Made by a program: the position numbers and the translations under genes. The notes beneath the pieces were generated by a model. It searched no databases. It saw only the letters and a list, made by a program, of their open reading frames with translations, and had not been told where the DNA came from. Positions 24,901 to 36,900 of a stretch of DNA of 64,000 bases are shown one piece after another; positions within the stretch are counted from its first letter, which is position 1; every line of letters begins with the position of its first letter. Origin of the DNA: Pomacea canaliculata (Eukaryota > Mollusca > Gastropoda > Architaenioglossa > Ampullariidae); NCBI RefSeq assembly GCF_003073045.1, contig NC_037590.1, positions 34,108,327-34,172,326 of the forward strand, in the 5' to 3' direction.

Positions 24901-27900
24901 GAAATAAATAAGGGACAAATTTGTCTGAGTCTTTTGTGCAAAAGAATGAATGATGGATCAGTCAGTTTTCTGTGTACAATGTGGTAGAAATATAAATAAA
25001 ACCATTCCTATGCATTCATACCTTTGCTAGACTGGTAAGGCAGCCAGACGTGGTATCCAGAACGAATGTTGAGGTCATTCCACACGGCACAATGAGCTTC
25101 TCTCGAGTCTTGGTACTGGCTGCAGTCCTGTCAAAGTATCACGTGACAAACTGTTACTTTATCTGGGTCCAGTGTCACAAGTTTTGAGATCATCATCGTC
25201 ATAATCGTCGTCAATCATCAATCATCAATCATCATCATCATCATCGTTGCTTGGGAATTTATTTGTTTATATCTGAACTAACCCGAAAATAAGTAAAAAA
25301 ACCCACCTGTGTTTAAAGATTATTATGATATTTAACTTCATTTTGAATAGAAAAGATGTGTATTATTACAAAACTACTGCTCTAGGTACCTTATTCATGC
25401 ACGTGTCCCAGTCTTCAGCGTTTCCATCGCAATCTTTTCCACCGTATGCCGGCCTGAAAGTAGAAAAAAATAAGATATTTCATGAAGCAATAGATAGGGA
25501 TCTTTGAAAAAAAAGTTTTACAGCAGTTGACAAGGTGTGAAGACCAGGAGTGGGTGAATTTTGCTTTAATTTGCTTTATTTTTTTAGCTGAAATTTTTTT
25601 CAAAATAGGCTATTGAATGGGACAAGAAACTACGAAATAATCAGCAGTCTAGTGATTAATTAAGATGCCGGAGACAGAAAGAGTCTCATTTCACGATGGT
25701 CTGACTCATTCTGTAGATAAAAGAGCTAAGAGTTATTCTGAAAGGTTAACTAATGTAATATTATAAACACATACTGTGGCTTCGTGCAGGAGCGGCGCCG
25801 CCGTCGGATGCCCACCCCGCAGTCGACACTACAGGAGCCCCACTCCTCCCAGTCGCTCCAGCCCCCGTGAACGGGTTTCTCGTTACCCACGTAGATGCAC
25901 TGGCTGTTTCGACATTGCTGCCAGAAAAGCCAGTAATGAGAGATGCATTCCAAGAAACAGGGCAGGAGGAACTCCGAAACCGATAGCAAACATTGTTCTA
26001 AGGAAAAATTACAATGGCATGCTGGTAAATGACAAAAAGTGCTCCACAACTATGTAAACAGCTGTATGTAGAAAGATGCATACTCAGCTCAGACTTTAAG
26101 CAAATTGTCCTTGAGAAATTTGATATCCAGTACAAATGAAGTCAGAAAGATTTATTAACCGCATGTACCGATTTTACGTTGTGAGATTATGTAGACATTA
26201 CAAAAATAGAGGCAGAAAATAAAGCATGGTGCCAAACGTGCCATATTAATACTTATTCACAATAACAGGAAGAAAAATTTTAAAAATATTATTGTGCTTC
26301 AGAAATTCAATTGATTTAGTTACAATGCAAGACTGGAAAATTGCTATTAATAAGTAGAACTTTTACTTATAATACAACTTGACAAATCTGGCATTTAGGG
26401 AAATAATCTGTTGTCCCTGTCGTCACTAAATGATTCGATCAACAGGTCCAAGACGAATACTCTGCATAATAAAATAATAATATGCAAAGAAATAATTACT
26501 AATAGTCATAAATAATAATAAATGTGAATTTACACAGACAACAATATATAATGCGTTGACAAACAAGCAAATCCTAAGATGTATGTAATTTCCAAAGAGG
26601 AGTGTGAACAGCATGAAAATATAGAATTTGAAGAGAAATGGGAAATTTTGAAAAAGGAACAGAACGGCCTAAAAATAATGGATTTTTTTCGAAAGGAAAA
26701 AAGTAAGGAATATACAGTAGGGAAGAGCATATATTAACAAGTAAGAGAAATGTAGTCGTATTACCAACCCTGTAGTGGCCGCAGCTCGAGCCCGGGAGAG
26801 GAGGTCCTCGCTTGGTGCGACACATGTGAGGCGTCTTGCGTTCGCTGCACCACAGCATGTTGCAGGAATCCTGCTCAAACTGCACAAAAAACACTTGCCT
26901 TGAGCTGAGAGAAATTTCTTAAAGAAGCAGAAAAAGACAAAAACATCAGCTGCAAGATATTTATGTGTTTATTAACATGCATATTTCCCTGTATGGTTCT
27001 TGTGTTCTTGTCTTCAAGTGTTCTTTCACAAGCTGCCTTTGCATCACTGCAAAAGGAAATTCTGTTGCAATATTTTAATGGATATTATTCTTGCTATTAA
27101 CATTTTGCGTGTTTTTTCAAAGATTTTTTAAAATCTGATCTTGATTTCTGCCTCATTCCTTATTGATGTCGTCCTGTGTGCTACATAACATCCTGAAGAT
27201 ACTACCTGTCCGAAAGTGTCACCAGCAGTGTCAAGGTAAACTAAACACTAAAAAACTAAACTACACACGCTGGCTGACTCTCTTCCTTTCTCCTGTCACC
27301 CATGGTACTAACCGCTGCGCAGAGAATGAAGTCGTGGCCGAACTCCAGTCGACACTGGAACTGCAGGCTGTAGTCCTTGCCGATGTCGTCCCTCAGCGAC
27401 GAGCCGGAGTCCAGATCGTAGTGGGTGGTGCCAGTCACCATGTTGGGCTCATCGTTCAGGCAGTAGAGGTAGCTGGCAACATCAACGACTACGGTAATTG
27501 CGCATGACACTGCTCACAATTGGCAGAAGGTAGCTTATCACATGATGTACAATACGAGTGGGTATGATTTAACAGATAGGGAAAGTCTGCTTGGATGGAC
27601 ATATAAAGTTGTAGAGTATTTGGTGTAGGACCTAGGACAAGACAAACTTCATGACATCATATAGAATACGACGGATTGAACACTCGGTAAGATGGCATGG
27701 AAGTGCGCCTGAGTGCTACTCACTTGATAACTTCGTGCATTCTCTGCTTGCTGCACTCGGACCACCAGTAATGGTTCAGCTTGGCCTCGACCAGTGGCGC
27801 CATCACAGCTGTAGTGTAGCGCCGCCCAGTACAAGAATTCCCGTGTCCATCGTGGAAAAGTCCGAAGCTGCACACACACACGAGGCACCTCATGAGGTAT

Positions 27901-30900
27901 AGGATGCTATTTAAAGGAGGCTGCTCGGGGGCCAAGTACAGGCTACGCATGCTGACGCTGTACGACATCACGTGACGCAAACGTACATGTGGGCCGTCTC
28001 GTGGGCGATGATGAAGCCGGTCGTGAAGCCCTCATCTGTGATGGCTGGCACAGCTTCTGCTTGGATCACACAGACCGGTTATAGGAGCATAGCCTGGTTG
28101 CAACAGAAGAATTGTTTAAAAAATTTAGACGTTGTGTTATATCGTTTTTGCAGATGCATGCTGTCTTTTTTTAAAAAAAGAAAGAAACCTTTCAGGTAGA
28201 GACAAGAGATAATTAGAAAAAAAGAAAATAAAAAAGATAAGAACACAAATAAAGATAGAAGAAAAAGAGAATAAAAATGAACTAGAGAAAGATGATGGAA
28301 AAAAATGAAGAACAGATTTAAACAGATAAAAGGAAGGATAAGGAAGAAAATGAAAGATACAAGAAGGTAAAAAAATATAAACAAATTTTTTAGCACATCA
28401 ATAATTAAGTGAATTAATACGAGAGTGTGTAAGGCAAACCTTGTCTACCACCCACAATTATTATATGCTAACTGATCAAACGACTGAACTGAATGCAAAT
28501 TTATTTATCAGGTGTTGTTTTCTTTGTCTTTATTTTATCTCTCCCAGAGGTCTCATAGGTACCCGGAGCCGTTGGTGCGTACCTGCCGGCCCAAGGCTTT
28601 CCCTGGTCAGCAAGATGGCGACGTCGTGCTTGGCCGCGTACATTGGCGACAAGCGGTGCATGGACCACTGACAGAACTGTTGGACAGTGCGGTAGGCGTC
28701 CTTCTTGGTCAGTACTCGCTTTTGCTGTTAAAAACGGCCGAAAAAGATCTCTGAGTTTCGGTTCTTGATCATTTTAGTGCACATTGATGGCAATCAGAGT
28801 ATTCTCCTGACTCTTCACGAGAATGAAAGCTGGTACATGAAGAAGAGATCAATAATAGTTTTTCCCTTTGAAGATTTGACAGGGTGTTAAAAGAGGTAAA
28901 TAAATAAAAATCTAGACAAAACTTACATCGTCCTTGTCCAGGAGAACGATTTCCGTAACGACGACCCGGATGTTGAGCCCCAGCGTGTGGTGCTGATACA
29001 CGGAGTTTGCCTGCATGAAGTCATGTGATCACGCCGTCAGAAAGCAAGCGGATTGGTGCAAATTCTTCTCTAATGCTCTCTCTATTTTTTTTTTCCTCTT
29101 TCATTCGAATGTGCTCGTCTTTATCTGCCACACATTCATGCAGGTTCCACACGCGAAGGCACTAGCGCACATCTACCACTAGCTCATGAAAATCATTCTG
29201 CTGACAGACACATTACTGCAACAGGTTTCTAATTATCAGAGCATGTATTATTGTAAAAGTTGTTGCTCACAATGTTCATGAGTGTCATGATGTAGTTCTT
29301 CACTCTGTCCTTGCCATGCATGGCTGTGATCGTATGGTCCGCCACCACCAACACCTCCAGGTATTTCTTCTTGTCCCCCGCTGCTCTCTTTCTGCGCCTC
29401 GTCTGCTAGTTGGCCTTCTGTGCTCCAGCTCCTCTTCGCCTAAACATTGTACGACAAAGAACCTTTCATTAGCCTTTCAAAGTCTATGAACACACTCTTG
29501 TCAGTGTGTTCATTCTGTATCTGAGTAGGGCTAGAACATGAAAACTGTGTACAGTATATTGGTAGTTCTCGATGTTGAAAACGTGGTCGTACAGTATCTG
29601 GGTAGTGGTAGACACTCAAAAACTGTAATCATATAGTATTTGGGTAGTGATAGACACGGAAAATTGTAGTCATGCAATATAGCAAGTCATAATGCTAGTT
29701 CTAGACACTGACAATCTGTTCATACAGTATTCTGGATAGTGATAGACATAGAAAACTGTAGTAATACAGTATTTGGGTATAAACACAAAAAACTAATCAT
29801 TTAGTCCTGGGGTAGTGTGAGAACTCTGACAACACGCCTTTTCCTCCACCCAGAAAAGAAGATGCACTTAATTAAAAGATTTTAGCTATGAGAATATAAC
29901 GGCTGAGCCACTACTAGTCGGTTTCCTTCTGCCAAACGTGCTTTCACTTATTTTATTTTGTTTGGGTTCCAGGCCAGGAACTGAATCTTTCCAGACTTGT
30001 TCTGCTCTGCTCAGTGTGAAAACACAGCCAGCTGTGTCCACAGTTGTCGAGACGCAGTCTGTGTTTTCTGTCCTACATACTCGTGTCAAAAGTAGACATA
30101 ACATTTTCTGCTGCACAACCTGAAAAGCTTGAACTTTTTCAGGAGAACCGACACCCACTAACAACATCTCTGGTAATTTCCTTTCTTTTACGTTTTCCAG
30201 TCTCCGTTTCCTTAGTTCCTTTCAAACTTTCTGCTTCGTTTACATTCTCCAACAAGTCGCAAAGATATATTGCTATGCTTGACATGAGACTTATCAAGGT
30301 TAGGATGACCCTATTAGAAAGGCGAAGAAGGGATGGGAAGAACATAATGTCTGTTATAAGCATGGCGCACCGCGGGACCCTGCAGGATGAATGCCGACAG
30401 AGCGCATGTTAGATAGACATTAGTGTCAGTCACCTGCTGATATTGCAGCTGTGTGTCACTGGGCAACATAGTAATTAATGACCAGTCACATGCATTTAAA
30501 AAATAAGCTAAGCTTTCAGTTTTATCTTTTGTAACTATTTTTTTAGCATCATAGCTGGGAATGTAAGTAACTTGAAACATCTAATACAGGATGAAGTTAA
30601 GGAAAGAGATTCATCTTCAAAGCTAAGACATATTCTACTATCCGAACAAATGCAATGAGGTTTAATTATCCTCTAAGAATTATCTCAGTCTCATCTGTTT
30701 GATACACCTATTTGTCCTTATCGCCAAGACTGTTCAGGTGCTTTGACAGTCATAACTGTCTTTCCTTGCCGCTGTCTTACCCCATCCATCCATACCTCTC
30801 AGTGTTGTGTGGTGTATGTATATTATAAATATTAAATAAAAGTAGCAAATTTTAATTTACTTTCCTGAACTGCATCTCTTCCAGTTCAGAAAAAAGTAGT

Positions 30901-33900
30901 AAGTAGACCATACGAACAGAAAATTACCTCATTAGATCAGGGTAAACTTGTTTCTTGGATTAACAGTAACCGCCCAAAGCTGTTATCAAGACCGGACATT
31001 GTCAAACACAGTTCGATGAAAGGAAAATCATGTTGTGAAGACGTAATCACATGAAAATGAATTATTTAGTACTGGGGTAGTGTAAGAAAATTGACAAAAA
31101 TCCCTTTTGCCCATCCGGGTAAGGGTCAGAGACAATTTGGGAGAAACATACCATTCCTATTTTCTGTGTAAGAAAACTTCGTGCAGTACACAAGTCGAGG
31201 ATGGAAAGTAAGTAAACTCATTTATCTCGTCTGTCTCATCTCATTCACTTCATTGCACCATCCTCCACTCTAACCTCTCGTTTTTCGTATAGCAACAAGT
31301 TGCCATGGAAATATTGCCGACTCAGGGGAACCTTACTGCTAGGGAAAAATCCTCTGAGGTCGGTAAGAAAGCTGTTTGTCAGGTCACAGTGTTCCAACAG
31401 TGTTGTCAAATTTGTTTTCTTGATGTTTGTTGAAAACATTTTAAAGATTGTACAGTTGGGTTTGTTCATTTGTATGAAATATTTCATGAATTCAGGTCAC
31501 TAAGAAAAAAATCACATTAAAGACATTTGGAAAAAGCATTTCAGAAAATTGGAAAATCCGTACGAATAGACGATTGAAATTATGTGGCACTGCTTAGACC
31601 AGGGGTGGGCAATTAATTTTCCCACCGCATGAGATTGGGAGGGCCGGACTAATATAGTTAACTCAGTTTTACCCATACTGTATATATACAGCGGGCCAGC
31701 GGCGGGCCGGTCAGGCTCTTCTGACCCAACATTATTAAAAAAAACTATTTGTGAGTTTTTGTGAGATCTTCATTTTAAAGGAGTTATTTTTTGAAGCGCA
31801 CAAATACACATGATCTAACAAGCACGCATGCGCACAAACACACAGTCCAAACAAAGCAGGCTGAGCAGTTTTCATCACACGGCCCCTGCATTCATCGTAG
31901 ACTAACATTGCATATAAGTGTCAGCAGTGAGAAAACAGGAAGTGTAGCTTGCTATAGAAAATGGCATCACAGGAAAGCTCCCCCGGGACCAAAAGACTGT
32001 CTCTGATAATGGTGACAAACACATACTGTTATCATTTCCGTTGGCTGTTGACTCGTTGCGTTCGTTGCAGGTGTAGAGCACGTGCGGCCGCTGTCCCCAA
32101 ACCTTGCCGTCCTCCCCCCACGGCACGACGAAGAGCAGCTCCTCATCTGTTTGTATGTAACCTGCCTGTTGCCAAGGAGACGACAAGAGTGGCAAGGTGT
32201 GAGAGCAAGCTCAGGTGCGTTGTCTGCGATTCTGGATCATTGTTGGATTATATCTATAAACAATTATCTTTTTGTCGTCTCGGAATTAAAGACTTTGTCA
32301 CTCGTCAATTGTCTGTGATTTCGATTCTATCTTCTATCACTTTTATTCTCTCTTCTGCTATAAAAACCAACAGGTATGGACTAAACCGGAAGTTTTTTAC
32401 ACACCTATCTAGTTTTAGTAGTTAACAAGAAAAAATCGTCTGCCAGAAGTCTAGTAAAGTTCAAGAAAAAAATACGTAGACAGCGAATATATTAACACAG
32501 CCACGCACCAGACCCGTGCATGTCGAGACTGCAGCGTAACGACGCTGGCTCCCCCTTCACAAACCCGACGTGAAAGCAGTTGTCGCCCGTTCCTATCTCC
32601 GCCACGGTGTCGTTGCGGTTGCGGTCATTGTAGACGACCACCATCTCTTTGACTGCAACATCGTTGTGGAAGAGGCGGAGGAGTCGCTGGCGGCCACGCC
32701 AAGTGAACATCACTCGTGCAGATGCCGGCAGCGGGGTGTCGATGGTCCAGTTGCCAAATGGTCTCCCTTTGATGTCCACCACACTGGGGAAGGCGAACTC
32801 CATCCGGGAAATATCGCATGGCGCTCGAAGCGGCAGTTCTGCTCAAAGAGGGAACAGAAGCAATTCACGTTAATTTAAACCGGGACATTCGTAAGAAAAC
32901 AAAATACACAAGCAAAGAAAAAAAGAGAAACAGGATGAGGATGATTAAGAGTTACGCAGTTCACTTAATGTCACTGTTTTGAAAGGAGAAAAACTGAAAG
33001 GAGAGAAAATATACATTCTGCCAGAGCGAGGCAGAGATTGCACACGCTGACATAAGGATGTATATCCGTGTGGTGAGATCAAGTGACAGACTGGGAAATG
33101 GGTGGAAGAAATTAAAAGGTAGATAACATATCTAAATCTTCGCAGTTAGGCAATATTTATAATGTAGCAGTGACACATTTAAAAAAAGACCTATGAAACT
33201 TATTGTTATTTATGAGAATGTGAGAGACGATAAAAAGGAAAGGGACAGAGAACAGACGAGTAAACAAGAGAAGTCATCGTCAAGAGCAGCGTTTTCTACT
33301 AGCTTTTGTCCCATTTCAGAGCATGTGAAGCAGCAAACATCACGAGGGGAACCAGGAGGTAAATAAAACACAACCCTCGCGCAAAAGTAGGGGCCAAACA
33401 CGTCAACGGAGGCGACAACACTCAAGCGTGCGCTCCCTTTACGACCGTCTGCCCCTTACCCCATTTCCGTGAAATCTGCAGACCCAGCAAAAATTTCAGC
33501 CGACATGTCGACCTTCCTCTTTCTTCTTTTTCTCTTTCCACTTTGAGCACAGCTCGTATGTCTTTATCGCACAAGTGCAAGCTTTTACATGACGGAACAG
33601 TTACCGACTTTATTTTCGCAAACTTTGCCAACTTGCCAACAAGATGCTGGGGGTGGACATGGGGGTGGAAACGAAGTCTTGTGATCATCAAGAGCATCTA
33701 GTGATAATTGCTATTGGGTCTTCCACCTGAGACAGCTTAGTGCATCTACTCTTTCTTCTTATCACGCGAGGCCAGAAAGGGTCTGCATTTTTCATCCTCG
33801 TACATTCTCTCCCCTCTTCTCTTTCTATCTCAATCTATGCGTATTAGATGGTTAGGAGAGATGGGAGGAGGAACAAAATAGCACAACCTTTGTTGATGTT

Positions 33901-36900
33901 GCAATTCATGTACATACATGCCTATGTTAAAGCAGATGACAGATGGCGCGGTTTTATGCAAGATATGTTTGACTTTTGGTCTGTAAAAAATACTAGGATT
34001 AACAAAGTTTTCGTGCTGTTTACACTTTATACAGAAAAAAGTAAGGAACCTCATTTAAGATATTTCAGGCGGAACACTGATATCTTTTCAAAAATAATCA
34101 ACACATTTTTTAAAAGCTGTACTTCCAGCTGCGAAGAAAACCTAAAAAAGGTCAAAGTCCTCCTCCTAACTTGTTTCTTTTTGGGAGATGAAGTGCTAGA
34201 GACCAAACTTTACTCAAGGCAGCGTTTTGTGAGGTTGATGCCTTTATACTTTCATTTTGTTAATTTATCCTTCCTTCCTTTTTATGGCTTGAGGTATCCA
34301 ATCTTGAAAGGGGAAGTTCGTCTATGCCACACAAAGTATCGAACCGGTGCTTCTGTTGATTAAGACGCCAGTGTTTAACCTTCCCCTACAACTGGTGGAT
34401 ACCAAGGATTCCAGTTAGGGGACAAACTGTTCCAACCATCTGGCTATCCGCTTCACCCAAACTCTACTTATCGTGGGAATCAGGAAACGAAAATAAAGAT
34501 TTTAGCCAATTGTGGAAGGTATGACTCCGCATAGGAACTAAAAGGTCAGCGTTGGGGTCATTTAAAAAATCCGTAAGTGATAAAGATGCATTTTTACTTA
34601 CATGAACCCTGCCATGTCAACTACCTCTTGTATATTTTGTAAACCACAGCACCGTTTGCACGTGCATCATGCTGCACGTGTGTCTGTGAGCAACTGTTAG
34701 CTGACGTCAGCATCTCGCACCGGGTCGTTTGATTCGTTTGACTTCTTGGAGGGGTCAGGGTAAGGCACTGGGGAAGTCAACTGCTGCAAAAACAGCCTAG
34801 ATATAAAACAAGTTCATCCAGTTACCGAGATACACCTAGTGACACATGAGGATGGGGTGGCGGGAGAGAGAGGAAGGCCTTCCTCTTCCAGACTTCTTAT
34901 CCACCAGTCTCAGCAGTGGTTTGCGGAGTGAGAGTGAGTCGTCTCTCCGGAGCAAAAGAAAAATCGTCTTGTGTTCGTAGTTGCAATGTGTTACCTAGAT
35001 CCTGAACACTACATCCTGTTTTTTTTTTTTTTTCACCCCTTGTTCGTGGTGTCCTACGAGTGTGGCAGTCTTGTTTCGTACAAAGTCGTTTGTTCTGCGT
35101 TATCTGTATGAAGATCCGGAGCAGCATCCTCAGGCACTTGTTCTCGAATTCCACATACCAATAGATGTTGTTTGTCTAAATTTTGTGTCTGCTTTGGTTC
35201 CAGTAGAAATGTTGTTGATCAGGACCTTAACCAATGATGTTTCTTTTGTGTCGAATATCCATGGTCCTGTCTTTAAGTTTGTACATCTGGGTACACCAAT
35301 CCTCCTTTCCAAGTGAACCATAACTGATGTGTCGGCGGGATCGCCAACATGTAAACATGGGCTCTAGCTGGCACTTTCGTCCTTTAGTCTTTATCTTACC
35401 CAAGATTGTCCACTCCCTCCACGTAGAACTGAAGACACACAATGTGCCTTGAGAATATTTTTCGATGCTACTGTCTTCTGCATCCTAGCCCAGAGAAGCA
35501 CGCAAGCACATGCTCTTTCTGTTCCTTCGTCGCAGTTCTGAAAAATCATCTTTTCTTTCTCCACATTTCTTATCAAAAGACATCATAAATGATTTTGTAG
35601 ACAAAATATACAGCCCAGTTGTTTAAAAACCAAAATTCCAACCTCAGATTAATGAGTCTGCGCAGAGTTCCAAGTAGGTTCCCACCAGCCTGAAGCATTT
35701 TCAGACTACAGATGTTTTCCGCATTAACACGTAATAGGTAATATTCAGCTCGCCACGAAGAGAGAGAGAGAAAGAAAAAAAACCACTTGAATTTCCCAAG
35801 CTTTTATCTCGGCTTACTGTCTGAGACCTTTTTTACGAACTCGATCATAATGAGTACTAACATCACTACTTCACAAAAATAGTTAAATATTTAAGATGAA
35901 GGTACATTTATATTTTAATTTTGTTAAAGCTAATCTCAGTTAAAGTTCGTCCATCTGTCTTTAAATAACATACTTCTGGGAGTGAAACGAGTCTTTTTTT
36001 AAAAACAGATATTTAAATGGATGTTCCATGTTTCTTGAACAATTTAGAATTTATTATTTAGAACCTAAATTCCTCTAAAATGACAGAATTCGCGTCTTCG
36101 AAAAAATTCTAATAAATGTGGATGTGCATAATAAGTGTACAACGGTAGAAAAGCTGTTGCAGAGGATACACATACTTCCTTCATATTCTAACAAGATTAG
36201 AACTTACCAGCGCAGTAGATTTTCTGTCCTACAAGTAGAACCTGCAACGAAACATGTTTGGATATAAGCTGGATGTAGGACTTCTCGAGTCTTGTAACAC
36301 AGAAACCAAAGTAAATGTAATTGATGAAATTGCAGTCAGTGTCGGGGAGGAGCGTGGAGATAAAGACTTATCACCTTCCGTCCTATTAAGCAGAGGAAGG
36401 TATATTGTTGAAAGAGAGAGAGAGAAAGAAAGAAAGAAGAAGATATAGAAACAGAAAATTTCATTTCCTTCTCTTTTGTTGTGGGGTGGAACGGCACTTG
36501 CTAAGTTTGAGAGAGGGGGCCATTCAGAACCTGCCATCTACTCTCACATATGGCAACAATTTCTTTGACTGTATGTACTCAAAAATACAGTTTAACTAAC
36601 AGTCCACGATCGTGTTCTTGTCCTTCTGGCCACTCTTTTGTGTCTAGAGAATAATAAAATACATGGCGCGCATGACCGGAACATATTCTCTGTCTTTCCT
36701 TCCTGTGAACTTTGACTCCTTGCACTGAACAGAAGAAGATCCAGTGCAAGACCATAGCTTTCTTTTGTATCTCATCGTTGATTAGACAATCTTCAATTAT
36801 TGTGAGTACTGACAGAAGTTGTTTTGTTGGTGTCGCTCCCAACTCTTTGCCACGCATGACTGATTCACCAGAGCTTGAGCACTTAGAGCAGCAGGAGCGG

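Noticed and set aside
33848-34363. A 171-codon plus-strand open frame, the second longest in the window
   Set aside because: It lies inside an ADAMTS intron, is rich in Phe, Lys and Leu as expected from AT-rich sequence, shows no domain or splice context and overlaps a SINE-like head.
34897-35442. Minus-strand frames that looked like a retroelement reverse transcriptase
   Set aside because: I could not find the catalytic YxDD box or other RT blocks. The likeness was only in basic and aromatic composition.
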